NCBI RefSeq assembly: GCF_000226095.1
Contig: NC_016477.1
Location: 2,728,001 to 2,792,000 of the forward strand
Origin: Thermothelomyces thermophilus ATCC 42464
Lineage: Eukaryota; Ascomycota; Sordariomycetes; Sordariales; Chaetomiaceae
Length of the DNA: 64,000 bases
Direction: 5' to 3'
This document shows positions 1-10,946 of the stretch, piece after piece; the stretch's first letter is position 1, and each line of letters starts with the position of its first letter. The notes below the pieces were generated by a model. That model made no database searches, was not told the origin of the DNA, and saw only the letters and a program-made list of their open reading frames with translations. Position numbers and translations under genes: made by a program.

Positions 1-136
1 TATCGTAAATTCTTATAATCTATATATACTTGTACTAGTTTAATCGTACTATTAAGGTATAGTTACTATTCCTTAAAAGCTTTAATAATCGTAAGTAGTT
101 CCTTATCGTAGATTAGATAATTAAGATATAGTCTAT
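1..136 (-). pseudogene. H0 pol, RNase H fragment at the window edge
   Basis: Matches 2885-3020 of E1 nearly base for base apart from C/T and G/A differences. It is the RNase H part of H0 pol, interrupted by E1 at position 137; the rest lies outside the window. Confidence 0.85.
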
Positions 137-555
137 TGTGACAAACCTAACTCAGACTGCTTCTAAAAGGGTCTAGACAGAGGTAGGTAAAGCAGGACAA
201 GCAGGCAGGTCGTCTAAGGGATTCGGTGAAGCCAAAGGGTTCACAACAACACTTAGAGTTGTCTCTTACAGTAATTAACAATGCTTGGTATAAGTACTGT
301 GATTGTAATTGTTACCACTAGCGAACTCCTAGAGTCTACCATAACGAGTGACTATCTACATGTATATATAATCCTAGTGATCATTCCTAATTATGGTGAT
401 CGTGAGTGATCGTATGGCGGTAATCACCCTGATCACTGGTGAGCGTAGTAATTACTATGCTTCCTATGCTATAATTGGTCCTTTCGTTCCTTCGACTTGA
501 TTGGCCCATTTGTGCCAGTGGCTCAGGTAGCATCTGTATATATATTTCTATGACA
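137..555 (-). repeat. E1 3' LTR (419 bp)
   Basis: On the plus strand it begins TGTGACAAACC and ends CTATGACA. The U3 (370-460) carries several GTGATC/GATCAC half-sites. The stretch 308-319 is the complement of the predicted transcript start, AGTGGTAACAAT. Confidence 0.95.
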
Positions 556-572
556 CGATGCCCTCCCTCCGA

Positions 573-591
573 GGCTTTCGACCCGAAAGCC
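573..591 (+). repeat. Hairpin next to the polypurine tract, E1
   Basis: GGCTTTCG-ACC-CGAAAGCC, a perfect 8-bp stem with 3-nt loop, between the 3' LTR with its polypurine tract (556-570) and the antisense gene. Equivalent hairpins occur at 21769-21787 in C and 39247-39265 in D. Confidence 0.7.
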
Positions 592-672
592 CTCTTTAGG
601 CCGTCTCAAATAGCGCCAACATCCCTTACGTTCCTTGTATATATTTTTCTCCTTAGCCTCTTGTTACCCTTT

Positions 673-1295
673 ATGCTATTAGTTATACCGTCTAACGTAT
701 ATAGATCCCTAGTATCTATTCGTCGTGAGCGTTTAGCTTAGTTTATTTCTAATTACGGGTTCGTAGTGATGGCGTGTTCTCATTGCGCGGAGCACAACCA
801 AGTGTACAAGATGATTGAAAAATCTTGTCGTTACAAGGCTTACATACGTTGGGGTCGTGCTTACGATGGTTCCAGCGTTCTAGTTTCTTCTTATAAGTTC
901 CCGTTTCCTTGCGAGAGCATATCTTTGATTATAACGTAGTAGATCGTATTATATACAAGTAACGTCGTTTAAAGGCTAAAGAGAAAGAGGCCGAAGCCTT
1001 GCTATAAGAATATTAACGCAAAGCTTCTAAGGTGTTGGCCTGTCTGACTTGGGTCCGTAAACAACGAGAGTTCCTAGTAGAGAAGGGGGTAGATATGGTT
1101 ATATAGGGTTTGTCGAATCTAGACGAATTAGAGGCGGTAGAATAGCAGGAATCGGGGGCTGTTATATAGCTTAATAGTGGCATTAACGTTATTAACTAGG
1201 GCGCTATTTTCGGTTCTGTCCTAGATTTGCCTTTGGCCGATCCGGGTTCTGCCAATAGAACTATTCTAGTTTCTTAGGGTAGTTTAGATTCTTAA
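673..1295 (+). pseudogene. E1 antisense gene: Zn2Cys6-like cluster plus coiled coil, two exons
   Basis: Opposite strand to gag-pol, between chromodomain and 3' LTR. Exon 1 is 673-892, intron 893-939 (47 nt), exon 2 is 940-1295. Removing the intron gives one frame of 191 codons plus stop. The 5' splice site now reads ATAAGT, which is GTAAGT with G to A. The 3' side reads TATAACGTAG, a branch-like motif and acceptor. Zinc-cluster positions are 35, 38, 45, 54, 57 and 64; the first two are still Cys and the other four are Tyr, as expected from TGY to TAY under RIP. Exon 2 is rich in K, E, L and A (coiled-coil-like), then has the conserved block FLVEKGVDMV and the tail ILVS-GSLDS. Its last 104 nt overlap the pol end. 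Inferred role: DNA-binding regulator. A few TAG stops remain. Confidence 0.75.
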
Positions 1296-4200
1296 TTAGT
1301 TCCTATAAGTTATCTTTTAGTCCGAAATCGAGCCATTTAACTAGGTACTACAGTTCCCTATTAATAATATATAAATCTAGAATTTCTTTGACGTCCTATT
1401 CTTCTTCCTCGTCTTCTGCTTCGATATATATAGCAACCTTGGCGTTTTTTGGTACTAGTTCGAGAAGTGAAATATAAAAAACATCTATCTATAGTCGTAT
1501 AGATGACAGTAATAATAATTAGTAGTTAGATGTCGAAATTCGTTCTTTAATAACAAAGGGTCCGACCTTCTTAAAGTCTAGCTTTGTACTTAGTCGTTTG
1601 GTTCGTAAGTTTTGTACAATTAGGTAGACTTTGTCTCCCCTCTCTAGGCGAGGTCCCTCGAGCCTGTGTTTGTCGTAGTAGTTCTTCATTCTAGTCTTGA
1701 TAAACTCGAGTTCCTTTTTAAGCTTTTCATATAGTACGTACATTTGTTCTGCTTTGACTGCTGCTCTTGGCACTGTGACCTCTGGTCCTTGCCTAAGGTC
1801 TGCTTTATATCTGTAGTTCGCAAAGAACGGTATAACTTTAGTCGTTTCCGTTGGTGTTGTGTTATAAGCAAGTTATACTATTGGTAATAGTATGACCTAG
1901 TCGTTTTACTAGTAGTTAATATAAGAGCGGAGGTACTGCTTAATAACTTGGTTTAGTTACTCTGTTTATCTATTAGTCTATAGGTAATATGCCGTTAATA
2001 GCTTGCTATTAACGCCTAATCGTTGCATTAACGCTTGCCAAAACTTTGACGCGAACTTGGTGTCTCTGTTGGTGATCCATTCTTGCAGCCAAGCATGTAC
2101 TGATGCAACTTGCCGATAGATCATATCTGCCAACTGTTCTGCTATCTAGGACTCCTTGTAGGGAAAGAAGTATGCCTATTTAGTCAGGCGATCTACTATA
2201 GTAAGAATACTATTATAGGTCACTCCTATGGCTATGTCCTTAGATTCTGGCAGCTTCGTAATAAAGTCTATTATAACTAAACTCCATAGTTTGTCAGCTG
2301 TTGGCAGTGGCTAAAGTAGCCTATATGGCTTATATTATACCATTTTACTTCGATTATAGATATTATAGTTCCGTATAACTTCCTTAACTCGTGCCGTTAA
2401 CTATAGAAAGTTATAGTGTTTCTTGACTTGTACAACAGTCTTCGTAACTCCTTTATATCCTCCGAGTTTCGACTTATAGAGTTCTCGAATCATCCACAGC
2501 TGTTGATCTTTGTCGTAGATATATGCTTTGCCTCGGTACCAGAGTTTCCTATCTTTTTCTTCCACTCCGTTAGGTACTACTAGTCCGGGTGCTGCTTGAT
2601 ATTATACCTTGTTAATCCTTTCTTCTCGAAAGATTACGTAGCATTCTAGGAACGAGTTGAGTGGATCATCTTCTACGGGTGTCTACATTTTGTAATATAG
2701 CGTTCTGTCTGTCTGTTCCTTAAATAACGGTAGTGTCGTTCCCGTTCGTCCTTCCGTATGATCTGTTCATTGACTTAAGATATCTGCTTATATGTTCTCT
2801 TTGCCCTTCTTATAACAGATCTTAAAGTTGAATTCTATAAGGAATTCTGCCTATTGTATTTGTCGTCTGTTGAGTTCCTTTATCGTTGTAAAGTATCGTA
2901 GGTTCTTATAATCTATATACACTTATACTAGTTAAATTGTGCTGCTAAGGTATAGTTACCATTCTTTAAAAGCTTTAATAATCGCAAGTAGTTCCTTGTT
3001 ATAGATCGGATAATTAAGGCATAATCTATCGAGCTTCTTTAAAAAGAAGGCTATAGGATGTAGCTTTCCTTGTCTGTCTCGTTATCCTAATTGTCCTCCG
3101 ATAGCGTAGTCTAAAGCATCCGTTTCTACCTTAAATGGCTTCTTAGGGTCTGGCAGTACTAGTACTAGGTCTTTAGTAATGGCATTATAGATCTATATAA
3201 ATGCTTACTTGTATTGCTCTTCCTATTAGAATTTAGCGTTCTTCCTAGTAAGTTTGTATAAAGGTTATACGATCGCTCTAAAGTTCCTAATAAACATCCG
3301 GTAGAAGTTTGTAAATCCGATGAAGCTTCGTACTTCTATGACTGACGTCGGTCGTGGCCAATTCTTGATAGCTTTAACTTTTAAAGGTTCTATCTAGATT
3401 TATCCTAGGGATATCTTATATCCTAAAAAGACTATCTTCCTAACATGGAATTCGCTCTTTTCCTTGTTAACTAATAGCTTATACGCGTATAGCGTGTCTA
3501 GTACTGCTTTTACTTGCTTCCGGTGTTTGTCTATTATCTTAGAGAAGATAAGTATATCGTCGAGATAATATACCGTAAATTTGTCGAGAAAGGGTCGGAT
3601 AGCTTAATCAATCAGGGCTTAGAACGTTACCAGCGCGTTTGTAAGTCTGAATGGCATGATGAGGTACTTATAGTGGCTATAGGGTATCTTAAAGGCCGTT
3701 TTCCACTTGTTGCCTTCTTTGATCTGTATATGGTTATAGGCCGATGGCAAGTCAAGACGTGTGAAATATTAGGCTCCTACTAACTAATCTCGGAGCTATA
3801 AGATTAGTAGTAATAGGTATCGGTTTTTTACGGTCTGTTCGTTAAGTTGCTAATAGTTAATATATAACTATAGCTTTCCGTCTTTCTTAGGCATAAATAG
3901 GATTAGGTAGCCTACTAGCAATATCAACAGGTAGATATATCCTCTTCGAAGGTTCTCCTCTAAATATCGCTTAAGTTCTTCGTTTTATATCTAGCTTATA
4001 TAGTAAATCTTAAAGAACTTTAGTTGTGCTCCTTCCTTAAGCTTGATCTCGTGATCCTATAGGCTATATTCTAATAATCCTTCTAGATGTTTTAGTTCGA
4101 ATGCTAGGTGTCCTTTGTATTCCTTCGGTACTTCCCTAGTCTTGTCTCGTCTCTCGGTTTTCTAGTAGTATATAAACTTGGTTCTATCTATAGCGATACT

Positions 4201-4758
4201 AGCGATTTCTCTTATCTCAACCTACTACTCCTATTACAGTACTCCGCATTTGTCAATAGAGAGAATAGCTATCGGCGATTTAGCTCGTTCCTCCTATCGC
4301 GATATCGATGTCGTTATGCTGCCTCTTCTAGAGTCTATAGTGGTCTGCCTGCCACTATCCGTCTCTTGTGGTAGATCTGTAGGATATACCTTTCCTTAAG
4401 CATTGTCTACTTACGATCCTTATATACTCCCTATCTTACTAGTCGAATACGACTCCATTTAGGGTTGTAGGTAGCTACTATTCTTCTAGCTAATGTCTAG
4501 GTTATAATCTTCATGCTATAGTAACCTTAATATTATATCTTTGTCGTTGCCTATGTCTATAATGCTAAATATAACTGCTATAGTCTTCCTTGCTATAGTG
4601 ATGTTAATTGGTTTAGTCTCCCTATATACCTATTATATTGGAAATGGCCCTTTGACTATGCTATACTTCTGCTTTGTTCTCTAAGGTATCTATAGCTAAT
4701 TTATAAGTGTTAGCAAAATTAGATTTATCTCTGCTCTACTATCTACTAGTACGAGCAT
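1192..4758 (-). pseudogene. E1 pol remnant: protease, RT, RNase H, integrase, chromodomain
   Basis: 3567 nt (1189 codons with stop), the same length as in C, D and F. It starts at an ATG inside the gag end in the -1 frame. Protease lies at the N-terminus, RT in the first third, RNase H near residue 550, then the integrase zinc finger and core. The integrase C-terminal part is open at 1519-1773. The chromodomain is at about 1280-1410, recognisable from EILDLYI, YLVKWLDF and the LIKNL tail. It ends in tandem TAA codons. Dead through many in-frame stops. Confidence 0.88.
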
Positions 4759-7181
4759 TTCGTGCTATTTCTACTATGCTATTATCTATAATTGCTTGTC
4801 TTGCTGCCGTCGTCTAAAGATTGTAGCAATTTCCTATATTTCTGCTAGGAAGTCTCGATATAGTGGTCTCTTGTGCTAGTCCCTCCTATACTATGCTATT
4901 ACTTGCTGCTATATAGGTATTAATGGTTTCCGGGCCCCTCGAAGAGCCCTGACCTGTTTCCTAGGTTAGTGCTAACCTCTTCGGTTATTTGGCTAATAGT
5001 AGCTTTGTCGATTATACTCATTTCTATAAGCCATTAAGTGCTTATAGCTTCCTACTATTAGGTCTGTTCTGCTTTCTATCGTATGTACTATAGCTTCGTC
5101 TAAAGCTCCCGAATTCGCGATTTCTTTTCGTCCGCGTAATAGAGGCAATCGTTACTCTAGCACGAGTCTTACGTGTCTCGTCCGGTTCTATAGTGCCTAG
5201 GCTAGGCTTGTCTTGGAACTATTGTGATGCCTTCTGGATCGTGGGCTTCGATCTTCTAGAGCAATTCGGCTGCTCTGTTTCCTATATTATAGACCTATTC
5301 TATAGGGCATAAGCTTCCGTCCTTATTTCCTTGTCGGGTCGGCTAGTAATTATTTTCGAATTTGTCGCGGAAGTAATATTAGCATTTGTATACTATACAC
5401 TAGAACTAGGGCACTTGCGTATATGCCTCGTATTAAGGGTATAGTCGCGTAACGTCGCCTAGGAGGTATTGGAATTCTTTCCCAAATCCTTCCTATTATA
5501 TGTAGACTATAGATACTCTAGTGCTGACATAGGAGTATTTCTTCTAGTAGCTCTCCTATATACGTTCGTCCTTTCTACGGTTTATACGCATGAACTAGTA
5601 TTCTAGGTTCTGTACGTTGTTGCTAAGTTGCTAGCTATTAAGATACTTGGCATAGCTATTAGGCCTATCGTATGTTATAGGCTGTTCTCCTTTAATGGTT
5701 TCTACGATATATCGGAGTTCCCTCATTTCGTCCCTTATTCTATCGCTTTACTAGGTAAGTCAAATTAAGCGTCTATCCTATTTATATAGTTCTATATTAA
5801 GCCAAAAAACTTTATTACGGTATTATTTAATTCATTCCTAGAGGAATAGAACATTAGGTCTAGGTCTTTCGATTCCTTAGGTATCGGTTGTCTATAATCT
5901 ATCCTACCTCTGTATAACTATAAAACCCTACTGCCTTAAGGCTAGGAGAATCGAAACTGGCGGTATATATTCTCCTACCATGTCCTATTCAGCGAGACCT
6001 GTCTCTAGGTCTATAGTGACCAATTCGGAGTATAATGCTTGTTCATCTTTACCATTATCGTCATGTCCGAGACTATCTATGTCACTGCCTTTGTCTTCGT
6101 AGCTCGTGGCCGCTACTTTGATAACGTCCTTAGTAGTTTTGTCGATAGTCGTAATTTCCTTTCTAGGGGTTGGTTTCTATTCTTTCTTTAGGCTCTGGCA
6201 TTCTTGCTTATAGTGCCCTTTCTTTCTGTAGTTGTAGTAGGTGACATTAGACTTGTCTTTAGTTGTCTTCTTCCGGTCCTGCTTCTACATTGCGTCTATA
6301 TCTATAGCTCCGGGATACGTCCTATACGAGGTATTGACATACGCTTGCTTTTTCTTGTCGTTGGCCTTAACCGTAGTTCTATTTATTTGACCTCGTTTCT
6401 GCTACTCTTATATATAGAGTCGATTATCGATCCTAATGGCCTATATAATGTATTTGTCTAGAGTCTTAGGCCGATTGTACTTATATAGCTTGTCTTTAAC
6501 CTTTTCCTTTAAGCCGTTATAAAATAATTACATTAACGCCTTATTGTTAAGCTAAGATTTGAGTATGTCCTGTCTAAACTATATGGTATAGGAGGCTACT
6601 AACTTGGTCTATTAGAGATTGGCGAGTCTTTCTTACGTATAAATCTTCTCGTCTTTGTCGCTAAAAACTTTCTAAAGCTCTTCTTCGAAACAGTCATAAG
6701 ATCGGAAGACTGCCTATATAAACGCGTCTCGGTTATCTTCGTCTTCCTTAGTAAGATAGTCGTTCTATATAGGCTTAAACTATCTAAGTGCTTTACCCTC
6801 TAATCTTATAGCTATATAGAGGACTTTAGCTTTATTATCTAGAAACTTATCATCATTAAGCCGGAAGTAAGATCGGAGGTTTATTAGGAATCCTATAAGA
6901 TCTTCCTTAGTTCCTCCGTATTTACTAGGTAGTTTGATCTTGATACGGCTTGCTTTGGCGGTCTCGAGCATCTCAATTTTGGCGTAGGCCTCGTTAACTA
7001 ACTTCTATAAGTACTTTTCGCGGTTCTCGAGTTCCTTAATTCGAGCTTAAGCAGCCTTGTCTCTCTAGTCTAACTCCTAAATCCGCTACTAGAGTTGACC
7101 AAGCTAAGTGAGCAGCTGTTTGGCCGTGACGTTGGTAGCTATGTCGATATCGAGGTCGAAGTCTCCTCTGTTTTGAACCAT
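4725..7181 (-). pseudogene. E1 gag remnant
   Basis: The start ATG (7181-7179) is intact and gives MVQNRGDFDLDID, the same N-terminus as sister copies. Then come a charged coiled-coil-like segment, a retrotransposon capsid-like domain (around residues 75-200), and a CCHC knuckle (about 6239-6198) with Cys codons partly turned to Tyr. After the knuckle one frame continues for ~480 residues to just past the pol start. Many TAG/TAA codons interrupt it. Packaging and particle formation are the family role; this copy cannot make the protein. Confidence 0.85.
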
Positions 7182-7195
7182 GATAGAACAAAGGG

Positions 7196-7207
7196 AGTAG
7201 TAATAAC
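7196..7207 (-). other. E1 primer-binding site, self-priming type, haplotype 2
   Basis: Lies one base inside the 5' LTR. Its plus-strand sequence AGTAGTAATAAC differs only by transitions from the LTR transcript-start sequence AGTGGTAACAAT, so the RNA 5' end could fold back and prime, as known for Tf1. No tRNA 3'-end match was obvious. Confidence 0.55.
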
Positions 7208-7208
7208 G

Positions 7209-7627
7209 TGTAACGAACCTAACTTAGACTGCTTCTGAAAGGGTCTAGACGGAGGTAGGTGAAGCGAGATAAATAGGCAGGTTGTCTAAGGGATTTGGTA
7301 AAGCTAAAGGGTTTATAATAATACTTAGAGTTATCTCTTATAGTAATTAACAATGCTTGGTATGAGTACTGTAATTGTAATTGTTACTACTGGCGAACTC
7401 CTAGAGTCTACTATAATAAGTGACTATCTATATGTATATATAATCCTAGTGATTATTCCTGATCACGGTGATCGTGAGTGATTATATGGCGGTGATCACC
7501 TTAATCACTGGTAAGTATAGTGATTACTATGCTTCCTATGCTATAATTGGTCCTTTCGTTCCTTTGACTTGATTGGCCTATTCGTGTTAGTGGCTTAGGC
7601 GGCATCTACATGTATATTTCCGTGACA
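7209..7627 (-). repeat. E1 5' LTR (419 bp)
   Basis: Same length as the 3' copy; differences are mostly transitions as RIP leaves. The U3 contains the palindrome GGTGATCACC (7492-7501) and GATCACGGTGATC just before it. The predicted transcript start is at 7391 (minus). Confidence 0.95.
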
Positions 7628-7632
7628 TCTAT

Positions 7633-8034
7633 TAAGCTTCTTTGAAAAGAAGGCTATAGGATATAGCTTTCCTTGTTTGTCTTGTTATCCTAATTGTCCT
7701 CTAATAGCGTAGTTTAAAGTGTCTATTTTTATCTTAAATAGCTTCTTAGGGTCTAGTAGTACTAGTACTAGATCTTTAGTAATGGCATCGTAGATCTACG
7801 TAAATGCTTGCTCGTGCTATTCTTCCTATTAGAATTTAGCGTTTTTCCTTGTAAGTTTATATAAAGGTCGTACAATTGCTCTAAAGTTCCTAATGAACAT
7901 TCGGTAGAAGTTTGTAAATCTAATGAAGCTTCGTATTTCCGTGACTAACGTTAGTTATAGCTACTCATTAATAGCTTTAACCTTTAAAGGTTCTATCTAG
8001 ATTTGTCCTAGGGATATTTCGTATCCTAGAAATA
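7633..8034 (-). pseudogene. H0 pol, middle fragment (RT thumb to RNase H)
   Basis: Continuation of H0 pol between E1 on the left and A on the right. It aligns with the same stretch of other copies, for example 3025-3430 of E1. The AAATA at its right end is the TSD of A, and the TCTAT to its left is the TSD of E1. Confidence 0.85.
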
Positions 8035-8462
8035 TATTATAGAAATATATATATAGATGCCGCCTAAGCTATTAATATAAATAGGCTAATTAAGCTAAAG
8101 GAATGATAGACTAATTAAGATAAGATTATACTTAGTAAGAAATAATCCTAGTAGAGGATCACTAGCTTACAATATAAGCTAGGTAAGCTAATATAAAGGA
8201 TTACCATAACTACTAGTAATCTTAGAATTATATATACATATAGATAGTTACTCGTTACGGTAGACTCTAAGAGTTTACTAGTAATAGCAATCTATAATTA
8301 CAATACTTATACTAAGCATCGTTAACTACTATAAAAGACAACTCTAGTATTATTATAAACCCTTTAGCTTTACCAAATCCCTTAGACGACCTATACGCTT
8401 ATCCCACTTTACCTACCTTCGTCTGAACCCTTTTAGAAGAAGTCTAAGTTAGGTTTGTCATA
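8035..8462 (+). repeat. A 5' LTR (428 bp)
   Basis: Begins TATTATAG, the RIP form of TGTCACGG, and ends GTCATA. U3 half-sites include GGATCAC near 8156 and GGATTAC near 8199. A TATA-rich run at about 8230 precedes the predicted transcript start at 8280. The primer-binding site follows at 8464-8475. Confidence 0.92.
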
Positions 8463-8489
8463 CGTTACTATTACTCCCTTTGTTCTGTC

Positions 8490-10946
8490 ATAGTTTAGAA
8501 CAGAGGTAACTTCGACCTCGATATCGACATAGCTACTAACGTCACGGCCAAATAGCTGCTCGCTTAGCTTAGTTAACTCCATTAGCAAATCTAGGAGTTA
8601 GACTAGAGAGATAAGGCTGCTTAAGCCTAAATTAAGGAACTCGAGAACGGCGAAAAGCACTTATAGAAGTTAGTTAACGAGGCCTATACTAAAATCAAGG
8701 CGCTTAAAACCGCTAAAGCGAGCCATATTAGGATCGAACTACCTAGTGAATATAGAGGAACTAAGGAGAATCTTATAGGATTCCTAATAAACCTTTAATC
8801 TTACTTCTAGCTTAATGACGACAAGTTTCTAGATAATAAAGCGAAAGTTCTCTATATAGTTACGAGATTAGAAGGCAAGGTACTTAGATAGTTTAAGCCT
8901 ATATAGAATGACTACCTTACCAAGGAAGATGAAGATGACTAAGATATGTTTATATAGGCAGTCTTTCGATCCTATAACCGTTTCGAAGAAGAGCTTTAGA
9001 AGGTTTTTAGCGATAAAGACGAGAAGATTTATATATAAGAAAGACTTGCTAATCTCTAATAGACCAAGTTAGTAGCCTCTTATACTATATAGTTTAGATA
9101 AGATATATTCAAGTCTTAGCTTAACGATAAGGTATTAATATAATTATTCTATAATAGCTTAAGAGAAAAGGTTAAAGACGAGCTATATAAATATAATCAG
9201 CCTAAGACCCTAGACAAATATATCGTATAGGTTATTAGAATCAATGATTAACTCTATATACGAGAGTAGTAGAAACGAGGCCGAATAAACCGAACTATAG
9301 TTAAGGCTAATGACAAAAAAAAGCAAGTGTACGTTAGTACCTCGTATAGGATATACCCTAGAGCTATGGATATAGATATAGCATAGAAGTAAGACTAGAA
9401 GAAGACAACTAAAGATAAGTCTAATGTTACCTACTATAACTATAGAAAGAAGGGGCACTATAAGCGAGAATATCGAAGCCCGAAGAAAGAATAGAAGATA
9501 GTCCCTAGAAAGGAAATTGTAGTTATTGACGAAACTACTAAGGATATCATTAAAGTAGTGGCTATAAGCTATAAAGACAGGGGTAGTAATATAGACAGTC
9601 TTAGATATAATGGTAACGGTAAAGACAAACAAGTACTATACTCCGAACTAGTCACTATAGACCTAGAGACAGGTCTTGCCAAATAGGACACGGTAGGAGA
9701 ATATATACTACTAATTTCGATTCTCCTAGCCTTGAGGTAGTAGGGTTTTATAGTTATATAGAGGTAGGATAGATCGTAGACAACCGATACCTAAGGAATC
9801 GAAAGATCCGGACCTAATATTCTATTCCTCTAGGAACGAATCGAATAGTACTATAATGAAGTTTTCTAACTTAATACGGAACTACGCGAATAGGATAGAC
9901 GCTTGACTCGACTTGCCTAGTAGAGCGATAAGATAAGGGACGAAATAAAGGAACTCCGACGTATTATAGAAACCATTAAAGGAAAATAGCCTATGACATA
10001 TAATAGGCCTAATAGCTATACTAAGTACCTTGACGACTAGCAACTTAGTAATGATATATAGAACCTAGAATACTAGTTTATATATATAAACTACGGAAAA
10101 GACGAGTATATATAGGAAAGCTACTAGAAAAAATACTCCTACTTTAGCATTAGAGTACCTATAATCTATATATAATGGGAAGGATTTGGGAAAGAATTCT
10201 AATACCTCCTAGGCAACACTATACGACTATACCCCTGATATAAGGCATATACGCAAGTGCCCTAGTTCTAGTATATAGCATACAAACGCTAATATTACTT
10301 CCGCGACAAATTCGAAAACAATCACTAGCCGACCCGACAAGGAAATAAGGATGGAAGCCTCTGCCCTATGGAATAGGTCTACGATATAAGAAACAGAGCG
10401 GCCGAATTGCTCTAGAAGATCGAAGCCTATAATCTAAAAGGCATTACAATAGTTCCAAGACGAGCCTAGCCTAGGTACTATAGAACGGGACGAGATATAT
10501 AAGACTCGTGCTAGAGTAACGACTGCCTCTATTACGTAGACGAAAAGAAATCGCGAATTTGGGAGCTTTAGATAAAGCTATAGTATATATGACGAAAAGT
10601 AGAATAGACTTAATAATAGAAAGCTATAAGCACTTAATAGCTTATAGAAATAAGTACGATTAATAAAGCTACTATTAGCTAAATAACCGAAGAGGTTAGT
10701 ATTAACCTAGGAAACGGGTTAAGGCCCTTTGAGGGGCCCGGAAACTATTAACGCCTATATAGCGGTAAGTGGTAGTATAGTATAGGAGGAACTAGCGTAA
10801 GAGATTACTATATCGAGACCTCCTAGTAGAAATATAGGAAATCGTTGTAATCTTTAGATAACAGCGGTAAAACAAGCGACTATAGATAATAGCATAATAG
10901 AAATAATACAAAATGCTTATATTAGTGGATAATAGAGTAGAGATAA
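8490..10946 (+). pseudogene. A gag remnant
   Basis: Start codon mutated to ATA. The CCHC knuckle lies at about 9432-9473: the Cys-X2-Cys-X4-His-X4-Cys spacing is clear with Tyr replacing Cys. After it the same frame runs on to about 10946 with recognisable landmarks (YSELVTIDLETGL, YLLGNTIRLYP, NRAAELL, ATISQITEEV), before protease begins in another frame. This extension is unusual in length for a gag. Conventional open frames on the other strand here (for example 9210-9632) are shadows. Confidence 0.83.

Larger units (their letters stand above)
137..7627 (-). mobile_element. E1: complete chromovirus inserted in H0
   Basis: 7491 bp with two 419-bp LTRs and a perfect 5-bp TSD, TCTAT, at 132-136 and 7628-7632. 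Contains gag (7181-4725), pol (4758-1192) and the antisense zinc-cluster gene (673-1295 on the plus strand). Its LTR U3 differs from every other copy here. Its transcript start and primer-binding site are the second haplotype, shared only with C. Confidence 0.95.

Noticed and set aside
9210-9632. 140-codon open frame, longest in the window, with hydrophobic character (related frames at 6204-6461, 13917-14174, 44163-44429)
   Set aside because: Shadow of the gag zinc-knuckle region on the other strand. Its hydrophobic look comes from Lys/Asp/Tyr-rich codons read backwards.
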